From the NCBI GenBank assembly GCA_041572755.1, contig JBFFRY010000012.1, positions 1-64,000 on the forward strand: 64,000 nucleotides of DNA, read 5' to 3'. Below are positions 17,371-26,641 of this stretch, in pieces. The DNA is from JBFELU01 sp041572755 (GTDB taxonomy: Bacteria > Actinomycetota > Acidimicrobiia > Spongiisociales > UBA11373). How positions within the stretch are numbered: position 1 is the first letter of the stretch; each line of letters starts with the position of its first letter. The notes below the pieces were generated by a model. The model was not told the DNA's origin. It made no database searches and saw nothing but the letters and a program-made list of their open reading frames with translations. The position numbers were made by a program, and so were the translations under genes.

Positions 17371-19005
17371 TCAGGTCTCGATGAGGATCGGCAGCACGAC
17401 GGCACGCCGGGCGGTCTCGCTGCGCACCGCCCTCCGCACCGCCGTGATGATCCGACGCCTGAGGTGATCGGGCTCGGCCGGCCACTCGGCGATCGCCCGC
17501 ATCTCGGCGAGTACCTTCTCGCGGGCCACCGCAAACACCGTGCTCGGGTCGTCCATGAACCCGTGACTCTCCAGATCCGGCCCCCGCAGGATGTCACCGG
17601 AACCACGGTCGAAGGCGATCGTGACCACGATCACGCCGTCCTCGGAGAGGTGGCGCCGATCCCGGATGACGCCTTGAGCCGTCTCACCGACCTCGAGCCC
17701 GTCGACGAATACGAACCCCCCGGGAACCGCGCCCCGCTCGACCCTAAGGGCTCCGTCCTCGAGCACGATGGCGTCGCCGTCCTCACAGACGAACACATCG
17801 GGAACCCCCATCTGTTCCGCGAGATCGGCGTGGGCCAGCAGGTGCCGATACTCCCCGTGCACGGGGACGAAGCCCCGGGGGCGCACCACGTTGATGAAGG
17901 TCTTCAGCTCCTCGGCCGCTCCGTGTCCCGACACGTGCACGGATGCGTTGTCACCGTGGAACACCCGAGCGCCGTGACGCAGGAGACCGTTGATCACTCG
18001 CGAGACGCGAGTCTCGTTGCCGGGAATCGGCCGAGCCGAGATGAGGACCGTGTCCCCTTCCTCGATGGTGACCCAGCGGTGGTCGCCCCCGGCCATGAGC
18101 GAGAGCGCGGCCAGCGGTTCTCCCTGGGCGCCGGTGCACAGCACCGCAGTCCGCTCGGGTGCCAGCTCCATCAGCTCCTCCATGGGAAGCACCGAGTCGG
18201 CCGGGATACGAAGCAGGCCGAGCTCCTCAGCGATCTGCGTGTTGCGTTGCATCGAGCGGCCCAGGAAGGCGACGTAGCGGCCGTCCGCCACCGCCGCATC
18301 GAGGATCTGCTGCACTCGATGCAGGTGACTGGCGAAACAGGCCGCGATCACCCGGCCCCGGGCGCCGGCCACAATGTCGAACAATGTGCGGGTGAGACTG
18401 GTCTCACTGTCGACGAAGCCGGGAACCTCGGCATTGGTGCTGTCTGCGAGCAGCAACCTGACTCCCTCCCTGCCGAGTTCGGCAAAGGCGGGGAGATCGG
18501 TCGGGATTCCGTCGACCGGCGTCGGGTCCAGCTTGAAGTCGCCGCTGTGCACCACCAGACCCTCGGGAGTGTCGAATGCAACCCCGGCCCCCTGCGGGAT
18601 GCTGTGCGACACCGGGATGAAACGGAACCGGAAGCCCCCGTGCCGAACCCACGAACCGGGTTCGGTGGGACGCAGATCGGGTTCGACCCCGGCTTCCTCG
18701 ATGCGCGACCTGGCGAGGTGCACCGACAGCCGGGTCCCGAACACCGGTACGTTCACTTTCGCCAGGAGGTAGGGCAGCGCTCCCACGTGGTCCTCATGGC
18801 CGTGGGTGAGAACGACGCAATCGACATCGTCGGCGCGCTCCAGGACGGAACTGAAGTCGGGCAGGACCAGATCCACCCCAAGCATGTCCTCCTCGGGGAA
18901 CATCAGACCGCAGTCGATGAGGGCGATCCGCCCGTCGATCTCGACGGTGGCGCAGTTGCGCCCGATCTCGCCCAGCCCCCCCAGGAAGGCCACCCGAACG
19001 CTCAT
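17371..19005 (-). CDS. rnj: Ribonuclease J
   Basis: Metallo-beta-lactamase/beta-CASP exo- and endoribonuclease, 544 residues. The zinc site is TLTHGHEDHVGALPYLL-like (HGHEDHVG), with VVHSGDFKLDPTP and the beta-CASP motifs ACFASHLHR and ARPIPGNE; the C-terminal HVSGHGAAEELK and PVHGEYRHL blocks follow. MSVRVAFLGGLGEIGRN at 19005 is the family start; the frame's further upstream extension lies inside dapA. The ATG overlaps the dapA stop by four bases, a pairing common in actinobacteria. Confidence 0.96.
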   Translation of the reverse strand: MSVRVAFLGGLGEIGRNCATVEIDGRIALIDCGLMFPEEDMLGVDLVLPDFSSVLERADDVDCVVLTHGHEDHVGALPYLLAKVNVPVFGTRLSVHLARSRIEEAGVEPDLRPTEPGSWVRHGGFRFRFIPVSHSIPQGAGVAFDTPEGLVVHSGDFKLDPTPVDGIPTDLPAFAELGREGVRLLLADSTNAEVPGFVDSETSLTRTLFDIVAGARGRVIAACFASHLHRVQQILDAAVADGRYVAFLGRSMQRNTQIAEELGLLRIPADSVLPMEELMELAPERTAVLCTGAQGEPLAALSLMAGGDHRWVTIEEGDTVLISARPIPGNETRVSRVINGLLRHGARVFHGDNASVHVSGHGAAEELKTFINVVRPRGFVPVHGEYRHLLAHADLAEQMGVPDVFVCEDGDAIVLEDGALRVERGAVPGGFVFVDGLEVGETAQGVIRDRRHLSEDGVIVVTIAFDRGSGDILRGPDLESHGFMDDPSTVFAVAREKVLAEMRAIAEWPAEPDHLRRRIITAVRRAVRSETARRAVVLPILIET

Positions 19006-19886
19006 GCCTGCTGGGCGATGCCCAAGGCCTCCTTGACGGCCTGCACCGTGTCGGCGGCGGCGGGAACCAGGGGCAAGCGGGGGTCGCCGACCGGCTCCCA
19101 CAGTGCGTTCAGGCCGGCCTTCACCGGCATGGGGTTCGGTTCCATGAACAAGGCCTTGCACAGCGGCGCCAATGCCAGATGGAGAGCGAGAGCCCTGGCC
19201 CAATCACCCGAGAGCGCCGCGGCAACCATCTCGGCCACCTTGGTGCCGGCCAGATGCGAGGCGACTGAGACGATGCCCACTCCCCCGACCGCCATGGTCG
19301 GGAGCGTCAAGATGTCGTCACCCGAGTAGATGGCGAAGTCGTCGGGAGCAGCCACCCGAGTGGCCGTGGTGAACCCGAGGTCCCCGACGGCGTCCTTGAC
19401 GGCTGCGATCCGAGGATGATCGGCGAGGCGCACAAGCGTCTCGACCTCGATGCGTCGCCCGGTCCGCGACGGGATGTTGTAGAGCAGCACCGGGAGCTCG
19501 GTGGCGTCGGCGATCGCCGTGAAGTGGGCGATCAGGCCGTCCTGGGAGGGACGCGAGTAGTAGGGGGTCACCGCCATCACCGCGTCGCACCCCGCCTCGG
19601 CGGCCCGCCGGGTGAGTTCGACCGACTCGGCGGTGTCGTATGTGCCGGTACCGGCAACCACGACCGCGTTCTCTCCGACCGCCTCGACGACGGCTCGATA
19701 GAGCGCCACCTTCTCGTCGGCGGACAGGGTGGGAGACTCACCGGTCGTTCCCGAGACCACCAAACCGTCGGAACCGTGGTCGACGAGGTAACGCGCCAGG
19801 TCCCACACCCGGCCGTGATCGACGCCACCCGAGGCTTCGAATGGCGTGATCATCGCCGTCAGCACATGCCCGAACGGTGCGTACAT
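19002..19886 (-). CDS. dapA: 4-hydroxy-tetrahydrodipicolinate synthase
   Basis: Condenses pyruvate with aspartate semialdehyde in the lysine/diaminopimelate pathway. The TIM-barrel family blocks are present: LTAMITPF at the start, VVSGTTGESPTLS, VMAVTPYYSRPSQDGL, LYNIPSRTGRRI with the catalytic tyrosine neighbourhood, and the Schiff-base lysine in IAAVKDAVGD. At 294 residues it is complete. A purine-rich GGGGAGGGG ribosome-binding site precedes the ATG. It is transcribed divergently from cnoX and coupled to rnj. Confidence 0.97.
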   Translation of the reverse strand: MYAPFGHVLTAMITPFEASGGVDHGRVWDLARYLVDHGSDGLVVSGTTGESPTLSADEKVALYRAVVEAVGENAVVVAGTGTYDTAESVELTRRAAEAGCDAVMAVTPYYSRPSQDGLIAHFTAIADATELPVLLYNIPSRTGRRIEVETLVRLADHPRIAAVKDAVGDLGFTTATRVAAPDDFAIYSGDDILTLPTMAVGGVGIVSVASHLAGTKVAEMVAAALSGDWARALALHLALAPLCKALFMEPNPMPVKAGLNALWEPVGDPRLPLVPAAADTVQAVKEALGIAQQA

Positions 19887-19983
19887 GGGCCCCTCCCCGC
19901 TGTGGAGTCACCACGGACGGTAGCAGCGCTGCTGAGGGCTAACCTGCGGAATCCCGGCGACGTTCCCGGCGTTGTGAACGGTG

Positions 19984-20817
19984 ATGGCACACACCAAAGA
20001 CATCGATCAGCAGGCCTTCGGCCAGGAAGTCCTCCAGCGCAGCCATGAGGTTCCCGTCGTGGTGGACTTCTGGGCGGAGTGGTGCGGCCCCTGCAAGGTG
20101 CTGGGCCCCGCTCTCGAGCAGGTCGCCGAGTCCTACGGCGGCGCCTTCGAGTTGGTCAAGGTCGACGTCGACGCCAACCAGGCGCTCGCCGCCCAATTCG
20201 GGATCCAGAGCATCCCCACCGTGATCGCCTTCCGAGACGGCGAGCCGGTCTCCCGCTTCATGGGGGCGATCCCCGAGGCGTCGATCCGCCAGTTCGTGGA
20301 TCAGGTGCTGCCCTCGGAAGCCGATCAGGCGGTCGACCGGGCCCGCGATCTGGTCCTGGCGGGCGATGAGGCGGGCGCCGAGGCGGCGTTTCGCCAGATC
20401 CTCGAGCAGTCCCCCGATCATGCCGACGCCGGAACCGGGTTGGCTTCCCTCCTCATCGCCAGGGGGGAGAACGAAGAGGCTCTGATCGTGCTCGGGCGTC
20501 TCGTCCGGTCGGCCGAAGTGGAGCGTCTCGAAGCTGCCGCCAGGGTCTCCTCCGGCACCAACGGCGACGTCGAGGCTCTGCGCGGCAAGGTCGAAGCCGA
20601 TCCCGACGACACCGAGGTGAGGCTGGAACTGGGCCGAGCCCTGGCGGCCCGCGCCGAGTACGAACCGGCTCTCGATCACCTCCTCGCCGTGGTGCGTCGC
20701 GGCGACGAGCGCCGCGAGGCTGCTCGCCTCGCCATGCTCGACGTCTTCGGGGTGCTGGGCAACGAGCACCCCCTCACCACCTCGTACCGCAAAGCGCTCG
20801 CCAACGCCCTCTACTAG
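19984..20817 (+). CDS. cnoX: Thioredoxin-TPR chaperedoxin, CnoX/YbbN-like
   Basis: Fusion of an N-terminal thioredoxin domain (residues 1-110) with helical repeats (residues 115-277). The redox motif is WCGPC in VVVDFWAEWCGPCK, and the cis-proline is in IQSIPTVIAF. The C-terminal part has TPR-like helices with ALAARAEYEPALDHLLAVVRR near the end. E. coli CnoX is a holdase that protects clients from oxidation and hands them to GroEL; the active WCGPC here suggests it also keeps thiol-reducing activity. It is divergent from dapA and converges with dapB, the stops overlapping by four bases. Confidence 0.9.
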   Translation: MAHTKDIDQQAFGQEVLQRSHEVPVVVDFWAEWCGPCKVLGPALEQVAESYGGAFELVKVDVDANQALAAQFGIQSIPTVIAFRDGEPVSRFMGAIPEASIRQFVDQVLPSEADQAVDRARDLVLAGDEAGAEAAFRQILEQSPDHADAGTGLASLLIARGENEEALIVLGRLVRSAEVERLEAAARVSSGTNGDVEALRGKVEADPDDTEVRLELGRALAARAEYEPALDHLLAVVRRGDERREAARLAMLDVFGVLGNEHPLTTSYRKALANALY

Positions 20818-21578
20818 AGGCCGAGCAGGCTCTCGAGGCCGACCGTCACCGAATCGGCCAACCCGCTCACCCCGCGGATGCCGAGCAGCACGCCCGGCAT
20901 GAACGCCACGCGATCGGTGGTGTCGTGGCGGATCGTCAACGTCTCACCCCCCGAACCCAGCAGGACCTCCTGGTGGGCCACCAGGCCGGGAAGGCGCACC
21001 GCGTGGATCCGCGACCCGTCGGCGTTGGCGCCCCGGGCGCCACGAACCAGTTCGGCCGACTCGGTCGACCGCTCTTGACGCCCTCCGGCCCTCTTCATGC
21101 GGGCCGCCGTCGCCAGGGCCGTGCCCGAGGGAGCATCGGCTTTGCGATCGTGATGGAGCTCGATGATCTCCGAGGCGTCGAAGTGAGGCGCCGCCATCTC
21201 GGCAAACCGCATCATCAACACTGCACCGATCGAGAAGTTGGGAACGACCAGGCAGTTGGGCGGCCCGGCGCCCCACTGCTCCCGCAGGGCCGCCAGCCGA
21301 CCCTCGTCGAAGCCCGAGGTGCCGACGACGGCATGGAGTCCGAGATCGCGCCACCGATCGAGGTTCTGCATCACCACATCGGGGGTGGTGAACTCGACCA
21401 CCACGTCGGCTCCCGCCATGGCGTCGGAGGTCTCGCCGATCTCGATCTCACCGATGCGGGCGCCCGCTCCGGCCGGATCGTAGGCAGCGACGAGTTGGAG
21501 GTCACCGGTCCCGGCAACCGTCTCGGCGATGAGCCCGCCCATCCGGCCGGCCGCTCCCGAGATGGCAACCCGGATCAT
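20814..21578 (-). CDS. dapB: 4-hydroxy-tetrahydrodipicolinate reductase
   Basis: NAD(P)H-dependent reductase of the diaminopimelate pathway, 254 residues. The Rossmann motif is VAISGAAGRMGG, followed by VVEFTTPDVV, the catalytic EIIELHHDRKADAPSGTA block and the C-terminal RVAFMPGVLLGIRGV. The start overlaps the stop of the M16 protease gene by four bases, a gene order also found in other actinobacteria. Confidence 0.97.
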   Translation of the reverse strand: MIRVAISGAAGRMGGLIAETVAGTGDLQLVAAYDPAGAGARIGEIEIGETSDAMAGADVVVEFTTPDVVMQNLDRWRDLGLHAVVGTSGFDEGRLAALREQWGAGPPNCLVVPNFSIGAVLMMRFAEMAAPHFDASEIIELHHDRKADAPSGTALATAARMKRAGGRQERSTESAELVRGARGANADGSRIHAVRLPGLVAHQEVLLGSGGETLTIRHDTTDRVAFMPGVLLGIRGVSGLADSVTVGLESLLGL

Positions 21579-22825
21579 GTGATGTGTGCCTCCAGATCCC
21601 CGGCAGTGAAAGGCCCGACCGCCCCTAGTACCAGTGGTCCGTCGTACACGGCTCGAGCAACATCGTGGACCTCCTCAAGCGTAACCGCCTCGATGCGAGC
21701 CACGGTCTCGTCGAGCGTGAGGTGCTCGATCCCCGTGAGCTCATGGCGACCCAGCCTCACCATCCGGCTGTTGGTGTCCTCCATCGACAGGGCGAGGGAG
21801 CCCTTCATGTTCCCCTTGGCGCGTTCCAGTTCGTCTGCCGTGACCCCCTCGGCCACCGCCTGATCGAGTTCGGCTCGGGTCAGGCGCAGGACCTCGGCCG
21901 TCTGAGACGGCGTCGTGCCGACGTAGACACCGAAAGCGCCGGAGTCGGCATACGGCATCCTGAAGGAGTACACGGCATAGGCCAGGCCCCGCTCCTCGCG
22001 GATCACGCGGAACAGCCGCGAGGACATCCCGCTTCCCATGATGTGGTTCAGCAACCCGAACGCAAACCGGCGGGCGTCGCCACGGGCCATGCCCTCGCCG
22101 CCCAGCACGAGGTGGGCCTGTTCGGTGTCGCGGGTCTTGACCCCGACTGCGGTGCGGACCTCGGCGTGTTCCGTCTCACGCTCGATCTCCCGCCCGTCCC
22201 AGGAGCCGAACCGGTCGCTCACCACCCGCACCACGTCGTCGTGCTCGACGTGACCGGCCACGGCGATCACGGTGGCCGAAGCGGTGTACCGTCGCGACCA
22301 GTAGCCGTCGATGACATCGCGGCCCATGGCGTTGATGGATTCCCGGGAACCGAGGACCGGCCGCGCGAGCGCGTGATTGCCCCACAGGGTTCGGGCGAAC
22401 TGGTCGTGGGCGACATCACTGGGATCGTCCTCGTTCATGTTGATCTCTTCGAGGACGACCTGGCTCTCCGAGGCGATCTCCTCGGGCCGGAATGCGGGAC
22501 GTTGCAGCATCTCGGCGAGAAGATCGAGCCCCATCGGGAGATCCTCGTCACGCATCTGCGCCCAATAACAGGTGTATTCCTTCGAGGTGAACGCATTCGA
22601 CCGGGCTCCGACCGCGTCGAAGGCCTGCGCGATGTCCTGGGCGCTGAGCCGTTCCGAGCCCTTGAAGAGCAGATGCTCGAGGAAGTGGGAGCAACCCGCT
22701 TCTTCCTTGCGCTCGTCACGACTCCCCGTGTCCACCCAGCAGCCGACCGCGATGGACCGCACCGACGGCATGGTCTCGGTGACGATGCGAAGCCCGTTGT
22801 CGAGCGTGGTCAGACGGTGATCCAT
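21575..22825 (-). CDS. M16-family zinc protease
   Basis: Pitrilysin/mitochondrial-processing-peptidase-like protein of 416 residues. The inverted zinc motif HxxEH is in SHFLEHLLFKGSE, and the downstream glutamate region is in VVLEEINMNEDDPSDV. ATG 22825 (MDHRLTTLDNGLRIV) is the natural start; the frame continues 25 codons further but without family similarity. A TATCAT hexamer lies nine bases before it. Next to dapB in the usual actinobacterial order, although the often adjacent pnp is absent. Confidence 0.93.
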   Translation of the reverse strand: MDHRLTTLDNGLRIVTETMPSVRSIAVGCWVDTGSRDERKEEAGCSHFLEHLLFKGSERLSAQDIAQAFDAVGARSNAFTSKEYTCYWAQMRDEDLPMGLDLLAEMLQRPAFRPEEIASESQVVLEEINMNEDDPSDVAHDQFARTLWGNHALARPVLGSRESINAMGRDVIDGYWSRRYTASATVIAVAGHVEHDDVVRVVSDRFGSWDGREIERETEHAEVRTAVGVKTRDTEQAHLVLGGEGMARGDARRFAFGLLNHIMGSGMSSRLFRVIREERGLAYAVYSFRMPYADSGAFGVYVGTTPSQTAEVLRLTRAELDQAVAEGVTADELERAKGNMKGSLALSMEDTNSRMVRLGRHELTGIEHLTLDETVARIEAVTLEEVHDVARAVYDGPLVLGAVGPFTAGDLEAHIT

Positions 22826-22850
22826 GGCCGCATGATGATAGGGCGTGCCG

Positions 22851-23708
22851 TCACGGCGACATCCACTCACGGATCGCAGCGGCGACGACATCGGGGACAT
22901 CGAACGTGAGCCAGTGACCTACACCCTCCACGACGGACTCCTGGTACGAGGCCTCCACGAACTCCCCCGACCCGGTGGCCGCCCCGGGGACGAAAGCGGC
23001 GTCGGCTTCGCCGTGCAGGTAACGAACGGGGATTCGCACCGGAGGCAGCGCCACCGGCACATCGGGATTGAACAGTTCCGGCCGATAGTTGGCCCGGTAC
23101 CACTCTGCCATCGCGGTGAACCGGCCGGGGCGGGCCCAGGAGCGTCGGTAGTCCCCGATGAGGTCACCGGGGACCTTTGATCCACCGAACACCCATGCCG
23201 CCAGCCGCTCGAACCCGTCGGCGGCCAGCAGGGCCTCTCCGGGTGGTCCGGCGTGCAGCAGCCAAACATAGAAGGCCCTGGCGAGCTGGCGCGGATCCTC
23301 GAGAGCGGCGGCGCGAAGCCTGAGGGGGTGGGGCGAGGCGAGCACCACGGCCCTCCCCACCCGCTCCGGGACGAAGGCACCCGCCGACCAGGTCAGCGCG
23401 CCTCCCATGTCGTGGCCGACCAGGCCGGGCTGCTCCAGTCCGAAGTGATCCAAGACGGCCACGAGATCCGCCACGATCACACCGAGGTGGTAGGCCGCGG
23501 TGCCGAGAGGGGCATCGGACTCCCCGAAGCCGCGCTGATCGGGAACAACGAGCCGGAACTCGGATTCGAGCCGCTCGATGATCGGCTCCCAGCACCGCCA
23601 ACTGTCGGGCCAGCCGTGCAGCAGCACCAGCGGCCGGGCCTGCTCGTCGCCCGCCGTGACGACATGCAGACCGACACCATTCGATGGCACGGTGTGGTGT
23701 TGGATCAC
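22851..23708 (-). CDS. Alpha/beta hydrolase, epoxide-hydrolase-like
   Basis: A 285-residue hydrolase from GTG 23708. It has the oxyanion-hole motif HGWPDSW, VVPDQRGFGESDAP, and an aspartate nucleophile in GHDMGG, the hallmark of epoxide hydrolases and haloalkane dehalogenases rather than serine esterases. The last histidine is in VEGVGHWLTFDVP, and the cap domain lies in between. HGWPDSW favours epoxide hydrolase. A TAGCGT hexamer seven bases before GTG suggests a leaderless message, divergent from the lipoprotein gene at 23739. Confidence 0.88.
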   Translation of the reverse strand: MIQHHTVPSNGVGLHVVTAGDEQARPLVLLHGWPDSWRCWEPIIERLESEFRLVVPDQRGFGESDAPLGTAAYHLGVIVADLVAVLDHFGLEQPGLVGHDMGGALTWSAGAFVPERVGRAVVLASPHPLRLRAAALEDPRQLARAFYVWLLHAGPPGEALLAADGFERLAAWVFGGSKVPGDLIGDYRRSWARPGRFTAMAEWYRANYRPELFNPDVPVALPPVRIPVRYLHGEADAAFVPGAATGSGEFVEASYQESVVEGVGHWLTFDVPDVVAAAIREWMSP

Positions 23709-23715
23709 GATGGCG

Positions 23716-23721
23716 ACGCTA
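23716..23721 (-). promoter_or_regulatory. Putative -10 of epoxide-hydrolase-like gene
   Basis: TAGCGT on the minus strand, seven bases before GTG 23708, interleaved with the divergent promoter at 23727. Confidence 0.5.
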
Positions 23722-23726
23722 CAAGG

Positions 23727-23732
23727 TAGGTT
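23727..23732 (+). promoter_or_regulatory. Putative -10 of lipoprotein hydrolase gene
   Basis: TAGGTT, six bases before ATG 23739, with no Shine-Dalgarno. The whole divergent gap is only 30 bases. Confidence 0.5.
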
Positions 23733-23738
23733 CGAAGC

Positions 23739-24506
23739 ATGCACGACCGGATCATCGCTCTCGCGGTGGCGGTGGCGCTGCTCATCGCCGCCTGCGGCTC
23801 CGATCAGGACCCGGCGCTGCCGGTCGAGACCACCTCGGCAACCACCACAGAGTCCCCGGCGACGTCCGCCGGGACGGGGGCGACGACCGGTGAGGCGTCG
23901 CACCCCGAGAACGTCACCTTCGAGACCTCCGACGGCCTCACCCTGGAGGGCCGGATCCTGCAAGGTGACGCCACCTGGGTGGTGCTCGGCCACATGTTCC
24001 CCGCCGACATGGCGTCGTGGTTCGAATTCGCCGACCGCATCGCCGCCGCCGGTCACACTGCCTTCGTCTACAACAACCGGGGATACGGCTCATCCGACGG
24101 TGACAAGAACGACCCGCGGGTGGCCACCGACGGTGCCGCCGCGCTCGACCTGGCACGCACCCGGGGCGCCACCGAGATCTTCTACTTCGGAGCCTCGATG
24201 AACGGTGCCGCCGCCCTGGCGCTGGCTGCCCGGGAGGATCTCGCCGGGATCGTCACGCTCTCGGGTGTCCCCGAGTTCGGCGACACCGACGGCCTCGCCG
24301 TGATCGCCGACATCACCGAGCCCAAGCTGTTCATCGCCGCCCAAGACGACTTCGGGGCCGTCGACGACGCCGAGGACTTCTTCGATCGGTCCGCCGAGCC
24401 ACGGGAGTTGCTCATCTTCGACGTCGGCGGCCACGGGACGGAGATGTTTGAGGAGAACGCCGATCTGCTCACCGAGACGCTGCTCCGATTCATAGCCGAG
24501 CACTGA
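23739..24506 (+). CDS. Lipoprotein alpha/beta hydrolase
   Basis: A 255-residue exported lipoprotein. Residues 1-21 are a lipoprotein signal with the lipobox LIAAC, followed by a Thr/Ser/Ala/Glu-rich linker of about 35 residues. The remainder is an alpha/beta hydrolase fold with the nucleophile elbow GASMNG, an acid in AAQDDFGAVDD and the histidine in VGGHGTE. It is probably membrane-anchored on the outside and acts on an ester or similar substrate that cannot be named. The fold resembles dienelactone-hydrolase and prolyl-peptidase types. Confidence 0.82.
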   Translation: MHDRIIALAVAVALLIAACGSDQDPALPVETTSATTTESPATSAGTGATTGEASHPENVTFETSDGLTLEGRILQGDATWVVLGHMFPADMASWFEFADRIAAAGHTAFVYNNRGYGSSDGDKNDPRVATDGAAALDLARTRGATEIFYFGASMNGAAALALAAREDLAGIVTLSGVPEFGDTDGLAVIADITEPKLFIAAQDDFGAVDDAEDFFDRSAEPRELLIFDVGGHGTEMFEENADLLTETLLRFIAEH

Positions 24507-24514
24507 CCCGGTAA

Positions 24515-24520
24515 TAGAGT
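24515..24520 (+). promoter_or_regulatory. Putative -10 of FAD oxidoreductase gene
   Basis: TAGAGT, six bases before ATG 24527, with no ribosome-binding site; leaderless layout. Confidence 0.5.
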
Positions 24521-24526
24521 GGCTGC

Positions 24527-25765
24527 ATGAGTGACACCACCGACGTTGTAGTCATCGGGGCCGGGATCATGGGACTGGCCACCGCCTACCAGGTGGCCCG
24601 CCGCAGCAACCAGAAGGTCGCGGTCGTAGAGCGAGGCGGTGGTCCCGGCGAGGGCTCCACGGGGGCCTCGTCGGCAATCGTCCGCCAGCGCTACACCCAC
24701 CCCGAGGTCATCCGCATCGCCCGGGGCGGCCTGCTCGCCTTCCGCAACTGGGGGGACTTCACCGGCCTCGCCGAGCCCCGCGCTCGTCTCCAGGAGATAG
24801 GGGTCCTGTGGATGACCGGAGAGGACCGGACCCAGGCCGAGGCGGAGAGCGAGCGGCTCCGCAACGAAGGGGTCGACGCGATGGTCATCGACGCCGCGGC
24901 GCTGCGGAATCGGTTCCCCGGGCTCTCCGCCTGCGGAGAGCCGTTCGACCTGAGCGGGGAGACCGAGCACGAATGCGCCGATCACGAGGCATTCATACTC
25001 GAGGACGAAGGCGGCTACTTCGACCCGGTGGCGGCATGCAGCGATCTGGTCGATGCGGCACGCAACGCCGGGGTTGAGATCTCCTTCCGGTCGGAGGTGA
25101 CCGGTGTCATCCGCGACGGCGAGCGGGTCAGCGGCGTGGAGCTGGCCGACGGCACCGCCATCTCGGCGGGGACGGTCGTCAACGCCGCCGGACCGTGGTG
25201 CAACCGCATCAACGCCATGGCCGGCCTCGAGCTGAGCTGGGACCTCGTTCCCACCCGGGTCCAGGTGATGTATCGAGAGTTGCCCCCCGAGGTGCCTCGG
25301 CCGCTGCCCGTGGTCGCCGACTCGGTGAGCGGCATCTACTTTCGCCCCGAGAGCGCCGACCAGCAGCTCGTCGTGGGCTCGGTGCTCGAGGAGGACGAGC
25401 GGGAGGAAACCGATCCCGACACCTACAACACCAACGCGGATCGGGCCTTCCTCGACACCAAGATCCACTCCCTCCATCACCGGCTCCCCGATCTCCCCCA
25501 TCGGGGCCTGCTGAGCGGCATCGCCGGCCTCTACACGGTGAACCGGGTGGACGTTCACCCGGTCGTCGGCCCCACCGCTCTCGACGGCCTCGTCCTCATC
25601 AACGGCTTCTCGGGGCACGGGTTCAAGGAGAGCCTCATGTGCGCCGGCATGCTGGCCACGGTGCTCACCGGGGAGACGATGCCGGACGATGCCGACGTGC
25701 CGCTCGACTTCTTCTCCGTCGATCGCGAGCCACTCGTGGTCAAGGAGAAGAACGTGCTCGCCTAG
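24527..25765 (+). CDS. FAD-dependent amine oxidoreductase, DAO family
   Basis: A 412-residue flavoprotein of the D-amino-acid oxidase/sarcosine oxidase beta superfamily. The dinucleotide motif VVVIGAGIMGLATAYQVARR opens the protein, with GASSAIVRQRY, VVNAAGPWCNRINAMAG, and the C-terminal GLVLINGFSGHGFKESLMCAGM flavin block. These enzymes oxidise secondary or D-amines such as sarcosine, D-hydroxyproline or proline. It converges with the OCD-family gene (four-base overlap of stops) and faces the aconitase X operon, which supports an imino-acid substrate (inference). Confidence 0.88.
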   Translation: MSDTTDVVVIGAGIMGLATAYQVARRSNQKVAVVERGGGPGEGSTGASSAIVRQRYTHPEVIRIARGGLLAFRNWGDFTGLAEPRARLQEIGVLWMTGEDRTQAEAESERLRNEGVDAMVIDAAALRNRFPGLSACGEPFDLSGETEHECADHEAFILEDEGGYFDPVAACSDLVDAARNAGVEISFRSEVTGVIRDGERVSGVELADGTAISAGTVVNAAGPWCNRINAMAGLELSWDLVPTRVQVMYRELPPEVPRPLPVVADSVSGIYFRPESADQQLVVGSVLEEDEREETDPDTYNTNADRAFLDTKIHSLHHRLPDLPHRGLLSGIAGLYTVNRVDVHPVVGPTALDGLVLINGFSGHGFKESLMCAGMLATVLTGETMPDDADVPLDFFSVDREPLVVKEKNVLA

Positions 25766-26631
25766 TCGATCACCGTTCCCAGACCGAGTCGCTCCGCGTT
25801 GAGCAGCGCCGCCCGCCCGGCGGCTACGTCCTGACTCGAGATCCCCACCGACTTGAAGAACGTGACATCGCCATCCGGGGGATGCATCCGCCCCTCCAGG
25901 AGATCGGCAACGGTGGCGTCCGGGCTGCGTCCGACGCGAAGGAGGTCGCCGGCCTCGAGCGCAGCCGCCTCGCGATCATCGACGACCACGAAGGCGCGAC
26001 GCACCAGTTCCCCGGGGATCTCGCACATGTCGGGAGTGAAGGCGCCGACGGCGTTGATGTGAGTACCCGGTCGGATTGCGTCGGCGGAGAACAGCGGCTC
26101 GGTGGCCGGGGTGGCGGTGGAGACGACATCCGCTTCAGCGACCGCCGGGTCGGGGTGCTCCACGGCAATCCCCCCCACCCGGGCGGCCAGGCTCTCGGCC
26201 CGATCGCCGGTTCGGCTCCACACCAGGATCCGCTCGATGGGACGCACGGCACGCACCGCCTCCACCTGATCCGCCGCCATCGCCCCGGCCCCCAGGATCG
26301 CCAGCGTCGACGCCCCCGGGCGGGCCAGGAGGCGGGTCGCCAGGCCGGCTCCGGCTCCGGTGCGGATCGCGGTGAGCGTGGGGCCGTCGATCAGCCCGAG
26401 GGGACTCCCGTCGGCGTCGAACACCACCACGATGCCCACCGGGTTGCCCGGCACCGTGGACACGACCTTGATCCCCGCAGTGCTCCCCACGGCACCCGGC
26501 ATGAAGAGAGAAGAACCAACCAGAACCCGCGGCGGGGTCGACCGGTCATCACCGAAGGCGGCCTCCATGGCGGTGATGGCATCCGCCATCGAGAGGGCGT
26601 TCCGGGTCGCGGCTGCGTCGAGGTAGCGCAC
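25762..26631 (-). CDS. Ornithine cyclodeaminase/mu-crystallin family enzyme
   Basis: A 289-residue NAD(P)-binding protein from GTG 26631. Conserved parts are MPGAVGSTAGIKVVSTVPGNP, the AIRTGAGAGLATRLLA helix, the Rossmann motif LAILGAGAMAADQVEAV and the INAVGAFTPDMCEIP block. The family includes ornithine cyclodeaminase, alanine dehydrogenase and delta1-pyrroline-2-carboxylate reductase. The last reduces the product of cis-3-hydroxyproline dehydration by aconitase X to L-proline, and both aconitase X subunits are encoded upstream on this strand, so that activity is preferred (inference). It lies ten bases after the CBS-BON gene. Confidence 0.87.
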   Translation of the reverse strand: MRYLDAAATRNALSMADAITAMEAAFGDDRSTPPRVLVGSSLFMPGAVGSTAGIKVVSTVPGNPVGIVVVFDADGSPLGLIDGPTLTAIRTGAGAGLATRLLARPGASTLAILGAGAMAADQVEAVRAVRPIERILVWSRTGDRAESLAARVGGIAVEHPDPAVAEADVVSTATPATEPLFSADAIRPGTHINAVGAFTPDMCEIPGELVRRAFVVVDDREAAALEAGDLLRVGRSPDATVADLLEGRMHPPDGDVTFFKSVGISSQDVAAGRAALLNAERLGLGTVID

Positions 26632-26641
26632 CGTCCGATCC

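Noticed and set aside
17167..19329. Long open frame (720 codons) opposite rnj and dapA
   Set aside because: Exact antisense of recognisable genes, with no domain of its own.
19922..19933. 12-base palindrome AGCAGCGCTGCT between dapA and cnoX as an operator
   Set aside because: A single palindrome of this length and composition is easily found by chance at high GC, and no second copy or known regulator motif was seen.
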